Shown: positions 21,284-29,148 of the stretch, in pieces
Position numbering within the stretch: the stretch's first letter is position 1
Layout: the number at the start of each line of letters is the position of its first letter
NCBI GenBank assembly: GCA_030593885.1
Contig: JAUVGH010000001.1
Span: 1 to 40,462 of the forward strand
Direction: 5' to 3'
Source: Methanomassiliicoccales archaeon
GTDB lineage: Archaea > Thermoplasmatota > Thermoplasmata > RBG-16-68-12 > SOIM01
DNA: 40,462 nucleotides
Notes under the pieces: model-generated
What the model was told of the DNA's origin: nothing
What the model saw: only the letters and a program-made list of their open reading frames with translations
Databases searched by the model: none
Translations under genes and position numbers: made by a program

Positions 21284-22132
21284 TTAGCTTGGTTTGTACG
21301 CTCTCACCTTCACGCTGGATACCTTGACCGTCGCCTTCAACGCCTCTTCGGTCGTCAGATTCGCGTCCTTGAGTATCTGCTGTGCGTTCTCGCCGGTTAT
21401 GAGGTCCTCGACAGGGAACGTCGCCTCCCCGACGACCTCCACCCTCTCGAATCCAGCTTCCTTGATCGCCTGCAGGTAGTCCTCTTTGAGTATCGCCCCC
21501 GAGATACAGCCCACATATGCCTCCTTGGATGCCTTCAGCGCTTCCGGGAGTTCTCCCAGAAGTACTATGTCCGAGATCATGACCCTGCCGCCCGGCTTCA
21601 ATACCCGGAACGCCTCTTCGAACACTCTCTTCTTGTCAGGTGCCAGGTTGATCACGCAGTTGGATATGATCAGGTCGGCGGTGTTGTCCGCGACCGGAAG
21701 GTTGTCTATCTCTCCCAGGCGGAACTCCACGTTCTCGACGTTGCCGTTCTTTGCGTTGCTCCTCGCCCTGTCCAGCATCTCCGGGGTCATGTCGACACCG
21801 ATGACCTTGCCGCTCTCCCCGACCTTCTTGGCAGCCAGGAAGCAGTCTATTCCCGCGCCGGAGCCCAGATCTATGACCGTCTCGCCTTCCTCGATGGAAG
21901 CAAGGGCGGTGGGATTGCCGCAGCCCAGGCCCAGGTCCGCTCCCTCCGGGAGGGCCTCAAGCTCCTCCTTGGAGTAGCCGATGGCCTTGCTGACGGATTC
22001 CTGATCGGTCGATGGTCCGCAATCGCACGAACCAGATGGCTCTGAACTTGAGGATCCGCAACATGAAGCGTTGTTCTTGGCGACCTTGGCATAGCCTTCT
22101 CGCACTGTCTTCTTGATTTCGGCTTCTTTCAT
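21284..22132 (-). CDS. arsM: Arsenite S-adenosylmethionine methyltransferase
   Basis: 282 residues from ATG 22132, with GAGGTGAT 4-5 nt before it; the GTG at 22141 lies inside that site. A Rossmann methyltransferase fold has the SAM motif VIDLGSGAGIDCFLAAKKVG. As(III)-binding cysteines typical of ArsM are present: Cys24/Cys25 (NNASCCGSSS), the Cys of SNCVINLAPDK and that of YVGCISGAI. The N-terminus also has GSCDCG, adding a further CxC. ArsM methylates arsenite stepwise to volatile or less bound species using SAM and thiols. It follows an HgcC-like AbrB gene by 16 bp and is probably co-transcribed with it. Confidence 0.92.
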   Translation of the reverse strand: MKEAEIKKTVREGYAKVAKNNASCCGSSSSEPSGSCDCGPSTDQESVSKAIGYSKEELEALPEGADLGLGCGNPTALASIEEGETVIDLGSGAGIDCFLAAKKVGESGKVIGVDMTPEMLDRARSNAKNGNVENVEFRLGEIDNLPVADNTADLIISNCVINLAPDKKRVFEEAFRVLKPGGRVMISDIVLLGELPEALKASKEAYVGCISGAILKEDYLQAIKEAGFERVEVVGEATFPVEDLITGENAQQILKDANLTTEEALKATVKVSSVKVRAYKPS

Positions 22133-22148
22133 TCTTATCACCTCTTTC

Positions 22149-22421
22149 CTATCCTATCATCTCTTCCAGTACTGGCCCGAGCTTTCCCCGGACCGCGTCG
22201 CTGAGCTCATTGACCTTCATTAGGAACACGCAACACGAATCGCCCTCTCCCTCGGACAATACGACGGCCAGCTTGTCTCCCCCCTTGATGCCCATCCTGT
22301 TCCTGACCTCTTTGGGCAGTACCGTCTGTCCGCGATCGTCCACGCTTATGATGGAAATGACCTGGCAGCAGGTCGACTCCGAGCAATCATCGCCACATTC
22401 CTCTTCTTCCTTCTTTGACAA
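22149..22421 (-). CDS. Cysteine-rich AbrB-type protein, HgcC-like
   Basis: 90 residues from TTG 22421, chosen because GAGGTG lies 6 nt before it; a TTG at 22442 is the longer choice. A SpoVT/AbrB swapped-hairpin motif (ISVDDRGQTVLPKEVRNRMGIKGGDKLAVVL) is framed by cysteines: CGDDCSESTCCQV before it and GDSCCVFLMKV inside its end. This paired-CC pattern is that of proteins named HgcAB-associated HgcC. No hgcA or hgcB lies in the window, so mercury methylation is not implied. Position just ahead of arsM suggests a metal(loid)-responsive DNA-binding protein. Confidence 0.8.
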   Translation of the reverse strand: MSKKEEEECGDDCSESTCCQVISIISVDDRGQTVLPKEVRNRMGIKGGDKLAVVLSEGEGDSCCVFLMKVNELSDAVRGKLGPVLEEMIG

Positions 22422-22449
22422 TTCCTTCACCTCTTTATTCAACTCATTC

Positions 22450-22590
22450 TCACTTCGGACGCTTGATCCTCAGCAATCTCGCCCACGCGCTTCCCTCTTC
22501 CTTTCTGGACGTGACCATCTGGCTTCTGGAGCTAATGTCCGATGTGACCACGCCTCGGTCCCTGGCCGCTCTTAGTCTGTCTGCGTCCAT
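22450..22590 (-). CDS. 46-residue basic protein, first gene of the arsM operon
   Basis: Begins MDADRLRAARDRGVVTSD and ends RLLRIKRPK. AGGTGA lies 5-6 nt before the ATG, and a TATA box (CTATAAATA on the reverse strand, about 22621-22629) lies about 35 nt upstream. It ends eight bases before the longer possible start of the HgcC-like gene. It is rich in Arg and Ser with no Cys. No family is recognised. The ribosome site, promoter and position support it as a real small gene; it might be a leader peptide or a small DNA-binding partner. Confidence 0.5.
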   Translation of the reverse strand: MDADRLRAARDRGVVTSDISSRSQMVTSRKEEGSAWARLLRIKRPK

Positions 22591-22633
22591 TCATGTCACC
22601 TAAAACTCAATACTTCTCGGAGTATTTATAGTT

Positions 22634-22661
22634 TTCTGAATAATCAGAATTTTCTGATAAT
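22634..22661. promoter_or_regulatory. Three-half-site operator upstream of the arsM operon
   Basis: TTCTGA (22634-22639), TCAGAA (22644-22649) and TTCTGA (22652-22657) alternate in orientation. The right pair extends to a 10-2-10 inverted repeat (ATAATCAGAA-TT-TTCTGATAAT) with one mismatch. It lies directly upstream of the TATA box of the 22590 gene, so it is a probable regulator site. Confidence 0.6.
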
Positions 22662-22678
22662 TATGAATTGTAAGCGGT

Positions 22679-24073
22679 TCAGATTACCCCGGCTTGGCTC
22701 ATTCCAGCTATGATGGAGAAGAACATCAGAATCACAACGATCCTCCCCAGCCAGCGGTGCATTGGCCTTATCTTCTTAGACTTGGGTTGCATGAAGCCGA
22801 GGATCGGTTGAGTTATCGCAAGGATGATCGTAGTGATGCCGAGGAACGCGTGAGGCACCCTGAAATGAGGGCTCCCCCAAACGGAGACCATGTATAGTCC
22901 CATGAGGAGGCCAAGGACAGCAAATGTCGATCCCAAGAAGCCCAGTGACCTATGCGTCTTCAACCACCATTTCTTCTTTCGCATTCCCGTCGAGATTGTG
23001 ATGGCCAGTATTAGAAGGATGAAGCCGATGGTCATCAGCGTGGCGTGGAAGACCCACAGATTCTCAGTATCCTCCCCAGGGTCCGGCACAGATGGCTCAT
23101 AGTTCACAGTGATGCTTGCAGATGCCGTGTTCCCGGACGAATCGCTGGTGGTCATCGTTATTGGATTCGATCCAGCATCCAGAGGTATTGAGACTGACCA
23201 CGAGTCCGTCCCGGTGGCAGTTCCGGATTCTCCTGTTGCGGCATTCTCCCAGGTGACGTTCACCACGTTCACATTGTCGGATGTGGTGCCTCCAATGGAT
23301 ATGGGAGTTGAAAGCGACGTGTGTGTTTGTCCTGTAGTCGGGGTGGTAATCGAGATTGTCGGGTTAGTTGTATCAACCACACTGGGCGTGTAGATGACCG
23401 TGAAGTTGTCAATTCCCGAGTTCCCTGCCGCGTCCTCTGCTGTCACAGTTATGTTGTTCTCGCCCTGCACCAACGGGACGCTGGCTGTCCATGAAGTTGT
23501 CCCAGTTGCTGTCCCAGAACCCAGGGTTGCAGAATTGTCCCAGGTCACGCTTGTCACGCCAACGTTGTCGGAAGCCGTGCCCCCTATGGATATCGGAGTT
23601 GAATCGGTGCTGTAAGTGATGTCCGTTGTCGGTGTATCGATTGTGACTACTGGATCCTCAGTCTCGCCGGGTGGTGGTCCAACGACCGTGATTTGATCGG
23701 ACAGTGAACCGAACGCGTTGCATGTCACGGTCACATGAAGAACGTCCCCGTCCACGGCCGGGACTGGGTGTGTGTATTTGAATGTGTCACCATTGGGTTG
23801 GCTGGTGTATGGGATCGTAGCGAAAAGCACGCTGTTCTTGAGGATGACAGCCTCAGCGATGTAGTGTGTGTTCGGGTCGCTCACGAAATGGGTCACGGTC
23901 ATGTTGAGGGTCTGGTTAGGAAAGTCGTAGCTCAGGACCAGGTCCGATGCAGCATGAGCCTCGATCGTGCCAGGATTGAACGCCAGCAGCAGCACGGCCA
24001 CCGCTGAGATGAGGATAACTAGCGAGCATCTGGATATGGAGCCACATGGAGTCCTCTGCCTCTTGTGAAACAT
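22679..24073 (-). CDS. Superoxide-reductase-like domain, Ig-like repeats and cytochrome b561-like membrane domain
   Basis: 464 residues from ATG 24073, with GGAGG 7 nt before it; an earlier start at 24097 has none. After a signal segment (17-41), residues 43-131 resemble the iron domain of desulfoferrodoxin: His62...His70-Tyr-Ile (THFVSDPNTHYI) and Cys118-Asn-x-x-Gly (CNAFG) match HPMEEQHYI and CNVHG of the desulfoferrodoxin at 27317. The final His ligand is Phe here. Two Ig-like repeats of about 90 residues (140-327) follow. Four or five membrane helices (about 340-464) carry His343, His374, His408 and His439, as in haem b-binding cytochrome b561 proteins. It may pass electrons across the membrane to the exterior domain (inference). 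Confidence 0.75.
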   Translation of the reverse strand: MFHKRQRTPCGSISRCSLVILISAVAVLLLAFNPGTIEAHAASDLVLSYDFPNQTLNMTVTHFVSDPNTHYIAEAVILKNSVLFATIPYTSQPNGDTFKYTHPVPAVDGDVLHVTVTCNAFGSLSDQITVVGPPPGETEDPVVTIDTPTTDITYSTDSTPISIGGTASDNVGVTSVTWDNSATLGSGTATGTTSWTASVPLVQGENNITVTAEDAAGNSGIDNFTVIYTPSVVDTTNPTISITTPTTGQTHTSLSTPISIGGTTSDNVNVVNVTWENAATGESGTATGTDSWSVSIPLDAGSNPITMTTSDSSGNTASASITVNYEPSVPDPGEDTENLWVFHATLMTIGFILLILAITISTGMRKKKWWLKTHRSLGFLGSTFAVLGLLMGLYMVSVWGSPHFRVPHAFLGITTIILAITQPILGFMQPKSKKIRPMHRWLGRIVVILMFFSIIAGMSQAGVI

Positions 24074-24091
24074 GAAACTTCCTCCTGCGGT

Positions 24092-24116
24092 ATCCAAATG
24101 CCCATTTGTGATATAA
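24092..24116 (-). promoter_or_regulatory. TATA box with palindromic CAAATG-CC-CATTTG motif
   Basis: The inverted repeat CAAATG-CC-CATTTG occupies 24095-24108 and adjoins a TATA box at about 24110-24116. Reverse strand: TTATATCACAAATGGGCATT. It shares spacing and bases with the promoter at 12571-12590. Confidence 0.45.
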
Positions 24117-24127
24117 TGTTCTCGGAA

Positions 24128-25996
24128 TCAGAGCCCGATTGCCTTGATCTCATCAAGAGTGTCCATGTCGTTGATCTTCACCATTGTGTTCGAGACAGTG
24201 TATAAGTTGTCCTCGATGTACAGAGAGCGCCTTACGAACGAATCCCACCCGTAGGTGTATGGGTCGTTTGGATCGTTGTTCACATGGGATATGGTCCCCT
24301 TGAGCTCGAAACCATCCTCGATGGTCAGCTTGAAGACGAACGCTCCCTGCATGACGAACTCACCATATGCCCACGATGGAATTTCTCCGGGATACTTGCT
24401 CTCGTCCACTTCGTGCAGCTGGACTGGTATTATGAGCAGGTCTTTCGATCTGTCGAACAGGAAGGCCTTGTGGTCGTAGAGAGCCTCGGAGTGTGTTCCC
24501 CTGTCTCCAATGTCGACCTTGGCGACCTCCTTCGGCCTGTACACGTTGGTGACGTCGAACAGGGACATCTTCAGCCCCTGGAACCATGCGAAGTTCCCCT
24601 GGTCATCGGCGTTCTTCCCGATCCCGATAACGTGGTTCTCGTCGTACGGATGAAGGTATGTCGAGAATCCCGGGATTTTCAGCTTTCCGAGCACCTTGGG
24701 CGACTCTGGGTTCCTGAGATCTATGACGAAGAAAGGATCGATCTGCTTGAAGGTCACAAGATAGCACCGGTTGCCGAAGAACCTAGCCGAATATATGGTC
24801 TCTCCGGGTGCCAGTCCCTCCAGTTTGCCGACAGTCTCCATGTCCTTGTTCATCACGTACACGTTGTTCTTGCTGTCATCTCCCCACCATCCTCCGGTCG
24901 TAGTCGCGATCCTGAAGTAGCCCTTGTGCTCATCCATCGAGAACTGGTTGAGGATCCATCCAGGTACGATGCCGCTTGCGACGTATGCTATCCTGCCTTC
25001 TTTGATGGCTATCTTGTGGATCACCGTGTTGGGGAACCAGCGGCTTCCGGACCTGGAGGCAGAGAGAACATAATGTTGTTTTGCCAGATACATATGGTCC
25101 TCGGACACGTACATCTCATGCCCGGCGTCGGTCAGGTAGATCTTCTGATTCAGCGTCGTGTCCTCCGCATTTATGGAGATTATCGAGGTCAAGGTGTACG
25201 AGGGCGCAGGGTCTGCCCAGTAGTAGATTTCCGACGCTGCTATATGCCTCGCTTGACCGTTCATTGTGATCACTGGAAGATGGACTTCATTATCGTTGTA
25301 CCAGTAATACATATATTGAGTGACCGCCAAATAGACATGGTCACCGATCAGGCGCGAATCAAGATAGTACCCCTCGGTGGTCACGTTCAGTATCAGGTTG
25401 GGATTCGATCTGGAGGATATGTCGTAGACCAGGACCGACGCAACGTGAAGGTAAGACCGGGAGTCCCACAGATAATAGCCGTAATAATACTCGGACCCTA
25501 TGATGACCAGTCTGGAGTCGGTCACGAAGAGGCCGCTCGGATAATAGTCCAACTGGATCCTGGAGACGACCTCGGCGTTGATACCCGGATATGCCCTAAG
25601 TATTACCACCTCGTTTCCAGTCAGCACATAGAGGTACGTGCCGTCGGTCTTCACGATGTCAGGCTCATCCACTCCCTCCACCTGTATGTTGGTTTCAGAG
25701 TACTCATTGGACCCACCCGAATCCATCAACGTCGTCGCCTCGGCGGTCCCTCCCGAAAAGAAGAACGTTGGGCCGTCCGAAGCCCCGATGTTCCTGTCAT
25801 TGTACTCCTCCTGGGAATCATCTATGAACTTCTTCATCTCATCGGAGTTCGAGAAGCTCCTGAGGTCGTCGTTGTACTCCCCCACTGGCAGATCATCATC
25901 ATTCGGGTTCAAGGCCACCAGAGCGGAGAGCAGAATGGCCAACAGCAGGAATACGACTGCCCACACGAAAACTACTCGGGAATGCTCTTTCTTCAT
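24128..25996 (-). CDS. Secreted beta-propeller domain protein (PF09826 type)
   Basis: 622 residues. The signal segment is at about 8-29 (VFVWAVVFLLLAILLSALVAL). The segment SETNIQVEGVDEPDIVKTDG followed by YLYVLTGNEVVILRAYPG is characteristic of the PF09826 beta-propeller family common in archaea. Later blades contain repeats of the type SLFDVTNVYRPKEVAKVDIGD and VIDLRNPESPKVLGKLKIPGFSTYLHPYDENHVIGIG. No protease or metal motif is evident. Members are secreted and of unknown function. It stands alone between the fusion gene at 22679 and the rubrerythrin gene. GGTGAG lies upstream of the ATG. Confidence 0.9.
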   Translation of the reverse strand: MKKEHSRVVFVWAVVFLLLAILLSALVALNPNDDDLPVGEYNDDLRSFSNSDEMKKFIDDSQEEYNDRNIGASDGPTFFFSGGTAEATTLMDSGGSNEYSETNIQVEGVDEPDIVKTDGTYLYVLTGNEVVILRAYPGINAEVVSRIQLDYYPSGLFVTDSRLVIIGSEYYYGYYLWDSRSYLHVASVLVYDISSRSNPNLILNVTTEGYYLDSRLIGDHVYLAVTQYMYYWYNDNEVHLPVITMNGQARHIAASEIYYWADPAPSYTLTSIISINAEDTTLNQKIYLTDAGHEMYVSEDHMYLAKQHYVLSASRSGSRWFPNTVIHKIAIKEGRIAYVASGIVPGWILNQFSMDEHKGYFRIATTTGGWWGDDSKNNVYVMNKDMETVGKLEGLAPGETIYSARFFGNRCYLVTFKQIDPFFVIDLRNPESPKVLGKLKIPGFSTYLHPYDENHVIGIGKNADDQGNFAWFQGLKMSLFDVTNVYRPKEVAKVDIGDRGTHSEALYDHKAFLFDRSKDLLIIPVQLHEVDESKYPGEIPSWAYGEFVMQGAFVFKLTIEDGFELKGTISHVNNDPNDPYTYGWDSFVRRSLYIEDNLYTVSNTMVKINDMDTLDEIKAIGL

Positions 25997-26155
25997 CTAC
26001 ACTCACCACTATCCATCTAAGTGAAGGGGTATAGATGGTGTTTTTGGTACAGTGTTTTGTCAATGAAGGATCCTCATCAGGATTAGTTATGCAACTGGAG
26101 TGAAGAAATCACTTTTCAGTAAGGGGATTAGGCTGGACCCGATTCGTTGATCGTA

Positions 26156-26731
26156 TCAGTACGGCTCTGTCCAGATCTCGTAGTAGCTCCTTGGGTGCTT
26201 GCACGCCGGACATATCTCAGGCGCCTCGGCTCCCTCGTGGACGTAGCCGCAGTTGTCGCACTTCCACTTCGTGGGCTGTTCCTTCTTGAACACCAGTCCC
26301 TTCTCGATGTTATCAAGGATCTTTCGGTATCTCCTCTCGTGGTAGGACTCGACCTTGGCTATCTCCCTGAAGCTCGCAGCGACCTCCGGGAAACCTTCCT
26401 CTTCCGCGATCTTCGCGAAGTTCGGATATATCGTTCCCCACTCGGCCAGTTCGCCTTCCGCCCCGGCCAACAGGTTCTCGGCCGTGGTCCCTGTCACACC
26501 AGCGGGGTACTCGGCCGTGATTTCGACCACTCCACCCTGCAGGTGCTTGAAGTAGACCTCTGCGTGTTCCTTCTCGTTTCCAGCGGTCTCCAAGAACAAT
26601 GCCGATATCTGTTCATATCCTTCCTTCTTCGCCTTTGAAGCGAACATGGTGTATCGGTTCCTCGCCTGGGATTCTCCCGCGAAGGCTGCCAACAGATTCT
26701 TCTCAGTCTGTGTTCCTTTCAGATTCTCCAT
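26156..26731 (-). CDS. rbr: Rubrerythrin
   Basis: 191 residues, standard length. A ferritin-like four-helix domain carries diiron ligands: Glu20 (AFAGESQARNRY), ETAGNEKEHAEVYF, EGELAEW and REIAKVESYHERRY. A C-terminal rubredoxin domain has CDNCGYVHEGAEAPEICPACKHP with four Cys for iron. Rubrerythrin reduces hydrogen peroxide to water with electrons from rubredoxin or NAD(P)H-linked reductases, in the cytosol of anaerobes. AGGAGTGAT precedes the ATG. It is the last gene of the reverse-strand defence cluster that runs from 30790 down. Confidence 0.95.
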   Translation of the reverse strand: MENLKGTQTEKNLLAAFAGESQARNRYTMFASKAKKEGYEQISALFLETAGNEKEHAEVYFKHLQGGVVEITAEYPAGVTGTTAENLLAGAEGELAEWGTIYPNFAKIAEEEGFPEVAASFREIAKVESYHERRYRKILDNIEKGLVFKKEQPTKWKCDNCGYVHEGAEAPEICPACKHPRSYYEIWTEPY

Positions 26732-26761
26732 CTTATCACTCCTTTGTTTACCTAGTAATCT

Positions 26762-27253
26762 TCACGGTCCCGCATGCATCATGGGTACGTATTCGTCAAA
26801 GTCCTCGAACCTCTCCGCATATTCCTTCTCTATCTCCAGCAGTTTGTAATGCCCCATCTCCATTGCCGCCAGATAGTTGAGCGTGGCCTTTGTGTTCGGA
26901 TCCTCGAAGAGCTCGGAAAGCGATTTGTAGAAATCATTCGCGGCCATCTCTGCCCCCATGGCGCTCTCCAGTATCCGGGACAGCGGCACCCCTTCATCGG
27001 GGAACATTATCTCCGGAAGCGGCACTGGTGATTCTTTGGGCAATACCACTTCCTTCCCGGGGAAGTTCTCTCCATACATCGACTCGAGTTTCTTCTGATG
27101 CTTCTTCTCCTCTCCCGCCAGGAAGTTCAGCTTGTCTTTCAGGAAGGCGTTCTTCACACCCTCCGCCAAGGTTGCGTACACCTCGATGGCGCCCACTTCG
27201 CTCTTGATCGCTGCCAGGAGCAGATCGTCCATGCTGTATTTGCTCAAATCCAT
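26762..27253 (-). CDS. Ferritin-like diiron protein without rubredoxin domain
   Basis: 163 residues from ATG 27253 (GGTGAG 5 nt before it; TTG at 27268 is a longer frame). It has repeated ferritin-like helices with ligand candidates AIKSEVGAIEVYATLA, AGEEKKHQKKLES, GAEMAANDFYKSL and AMEMGHYKLLE, a pattern of E...ExxH pairs like rubrerythrin's diiron site. The C-terminal rubredoxin part is absent. Such 'erythrin'-type proteins handle peroxide or iron, but the exact reaction is unknown. The gene lies 30 bp upstream of rbr and downstream of the desulfoferrodoxin gene, so it belongs to the same cluster. Confidence 0.85.
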   Translation of the reverse strand: MDLSKYSMDDLLLAAIKSEVGAIEVYATLAEGVKNAFLKDKLNFLAGEEKKHQKKLESMYGENFPGKEVVLPKESPVPLPEIMFPDEGVPLSRILESAMGAEMAANDFYKSLSELFEDPNTKATLNYLAAMEMGHYKLLEIEKEYAERFEDFDEYVPMMHAGP

Positions 27254-27316
27254 CTTACTCACCATCAATATGTCAGATTTACTAAAGATCCAGTTCTCTG
27301 ATCTCAGGTTCCTTCT

Positions 27317-27697
27317 CTACTCCTTGATCCAGAGACCGTGCACGTTGCAGTATTCCCTTGCGTATGCGATCTCTTCCGAGGTCTCGAACTCAGCTTCAGC
27401 AGCCTCTCCAGGCTTCAGGAACTTCCTGAGGACCTTCGAGTCGGTCACGACCTGTATCCACTCGATATAGTGCTGCTCCTCCATGGGATGCGGGATTGAA
27501 CCGACCTTGACCCTTACTCCGCTGTCCGTCTTCTCGACAACAGGGACGTGCTTTTCCTTTCCTTCCTGGGCCTCTGTCTTGACTTCCATCAGGGTCATAT
27601 CCCCGCCGCAACATACCAGGGTCCCACCACCTGCGTGCAAGACCTCCACTATGTTCCCACATTCATCGCACCTATACACTTCCAATCTTTCTGTCAT
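27317..27697 (-). CDS. dfx: Desulfoferrodoxin (superoxide reductase)
   Basis: 126 residues, normal for two-iron superoxide reductase. The N-terminal desulforedoxin centre uses Cys10, Cys13, Cys29 and Cys30 (CDECG and VCCGGDM). The catalytic iron ligands are His50 (EKHVPVV), His70 and His76 (IPHPMEEQHYIEW), and Cys117 with His120 (CNVHGLW). Glu48 and Lys49 match the residues that guide superoxide and release peroxide. It reduces superoxide to hydrogen peroxide, with electrons usually from rubredoxin. GGAGGAGAAGAAGA precedes the ATG, and 15 bp separate it from the flavodiiron gene. Confidence 0.95.
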   Translation of the reverse strand: MTERLEVYRCDECGNIVEVLHAGGGTLVCCGGDMTLMEVKTEAQEGKEKHVPVVEKTDSGVRVKVGSIPHPMEEQHYIEWIQVVTDSKVLRKFLKPGEAAEAEFETSEEIAYAREYCNVHGLWIKE

Positions 27698-27712
27698 TCT
27701 TCTTCTCCTCCC

Positions 27713-28900
27713 TCATCTCATGACGTCTATGCTTTTGTGCTTTTCGACAATCGCATCCGCCAACCTGTCCAAAGCTTCAAGGTCTTCCTCCTTGGGATAT
27801 CCCTTGATCACGACTGGTTCGATGAGCTCCACCTTCAGGTTGGGGATCAACCCCTTGATCTGTTCGACCATTCTGCTGCCCCAGCCGAAGGAGCCGATGA
27901 TCGCTGCGAACCTGAGCTTCGGCCTCAATGAATTGGCGAGGAATATCGCGTTCTGGGCAACCGGATGGGGCCCGACGTGAACTGTGGGCGAGGCAATCAC
28001 GATCGTCGCGGCGTCGACCAGGTCTATAGCCAGTTCGCCGATGTCGGTCTTCGTTAGATCGTACACCTTAACCACCGGACCCCTCTCAACAAGAGCATCC
28101 GCGAGATGCTCCACCATCTTCCGTGTGCTGTCGTGCATGCTGACATAGGCTATGATGACCTCGTTCTTGACATCAGGCGATATCCAGTCCTTGTAGGCGT
28201 CCAGTATGAACTTGGGATTGTCATATGAAGGGCCGTGGCTCGTCGCGATGATCTCCACATCCATCCCGTCGATCTTCTCCAGGTGCTTCTGGATCTTGTT
28301 CCTGAAAGGCATCATGATCTCCGCGTAGTACCTCTTGGCCATTTCGTACGTTCTCGATTCGTTCCTCACGAAGACGTCGCTGGTGGCAAAATGAGATCCG
28401 AGGAAATCGCAGGTGAAAAGGATCCTATCCTCTCTCAGATATGTGAACATGGTCTCGGGCCAGTGCACCCAGGGCGCATAGATGAACTCAAGCGTCTTGT
28501 CCCCGAGCGACAGCGTTTCCCCATCCTCAACGGTAACGAACTTGTCCTCCGGGATCGAAATATGGTCGATCAGCATTTTCTTGCATTTGGGATTGGTGAC
28601 CACCTTCGCATTTGGATGGAGTTCCAGGATCTTCGGTATCGAACCGCAATGGTCCTGTTCCGCGTGGTGTGATATGACGAAATCGATCTGTTCTACGCCC
28701 AGCTTCTTCAGGTTGGACAGAAGCTCGTGTTCTTTGGATGGGTCCACGGTATCCAGCAATGTGGTCTTCTCACTGCCTCGTATCAGATACGCGTTGTAGC
28801 TGGTCCCGTTGGGAAGCGGTATGAGGGCGTCGAACAACCTCCTGTCCCAGTCTATGGCTCCAACGCTATGGACGTTCTCCTTCAGCTCCCGCACGGCCAT
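27713..28900 (-). CDS. fprA: Flavodiiron protein (class A)
   Basis: 395 residues from ATG 28900; the longer frame from 28975 reads back into rubredoxin and is not needed. A metallo-beta-lactamase-like domain has the diiron motif H-x-E-x-D-H (SHHAEQDHCGS) and a later His in ATSHGPSY. A C-terminal flavodoxin domain (about 250-395, IAYVSMHDSTRKMVEHL, then ASPTVHVGPHP) binds FMN. There is no fused rubredoxin, so it is a class A enzyme. It reduces oxygen to water, or nitric oxide to nitrous oxide, taking electrons from rubredoxin. It lies 1 base after the rubredoxin stop, so the two are tightly coupled. Confidence 0.95.
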   Translation of the reverse strand: MAVRELKENVHSVGAIDWDRRLFDALIPLPNGTSYNAYLIRGSEKTTLLDTVDPSKEHELLSNLKKLGVEQIDFVISHHAEQDHCGSIPKILELHPNAKVVTNPKCKKMLIDHISIPEDKFVTVEDGETLSLGDKTLEFIYAPWVHWPETMFTYLREDRILFTCDFLGSHFATSDVFVRNESRTYEMAKRYYAEIMMPFRNKIQKHLEKIDGMDVEIIATSHGPSYDNPKFILDAYKDWISPDVKNEVIIAYVSMHDSTRKMVEHLADALVERGPVVKVYDLTKTDIGELAIDLVDAATIVIASPTVHVGPHPVAQNAIFLANSLRPKLRFAAIIGSFGWGSRMVEQIKGLIPNLKVELIEPVVIKGYPKEEDLEALDRLADAIVEKHKSIDVMR

Positions 28901-28901
28901 A

Positions 28902-29072
28902 CTAATCAACCTTCTCGAACTCGTCCTTACCTGCGCCGCATATCGGGCAGACCCAATCCTCGGGCAGTTGATCAAAGGTCGTTTCCGGTTCTATGCCCCC
29001 GTCGGGGTCTCCCTTGATCGGGTCGTAGATATATCCACAGACTTCGCATTTCCACTTAACCATTTCCGCCAT
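28902..29072 (-). CDS. rub: Rubredoxin
   Basis: 56 residues from ATG 29072, with GAGGAGG at 8 nt spacing; an earlier in-frame start at 29096 has none. The two iron-binding loops are [10 protein letters not shown] and [12 protein letters not shown], four Cys in all. Rubredoxin is a small one-electron carrier. Its gene is directly followed by the flavodiiron gene, so it is the likely donor to that enzyme, and probably to desulfoferrodoxin and rubrerythrin. Confidence 0.97.
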   Translation of the reverse strand: MAEMVKWKCEVCGYIYDPIKGDPDGGIEPETTFDQLPEDWVCPICGAGKDEFEKVD

Positions 29073-29148
29073 ATTTCCTTCCTCCTCTAACCTCAAAGCA
29101 ATCGTTTATGATTCTCTCGAACTACATATTCTTTACTAAGTTCCATCA

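Noticed and set aside
22149-22442. Mercury methylation locus
   Set aside because: The AbrB protein resembles HgcC, but no hgcA or hgcB is in view, so only metal(loid) binding or regulation is suggested.
24284-26020. 578-codon forward frame opposite the beta-propeller gene
   Set aside because: The composition (many Val, Arg, His) is that of an antisense frame. The reverse strand has a recognisable family.
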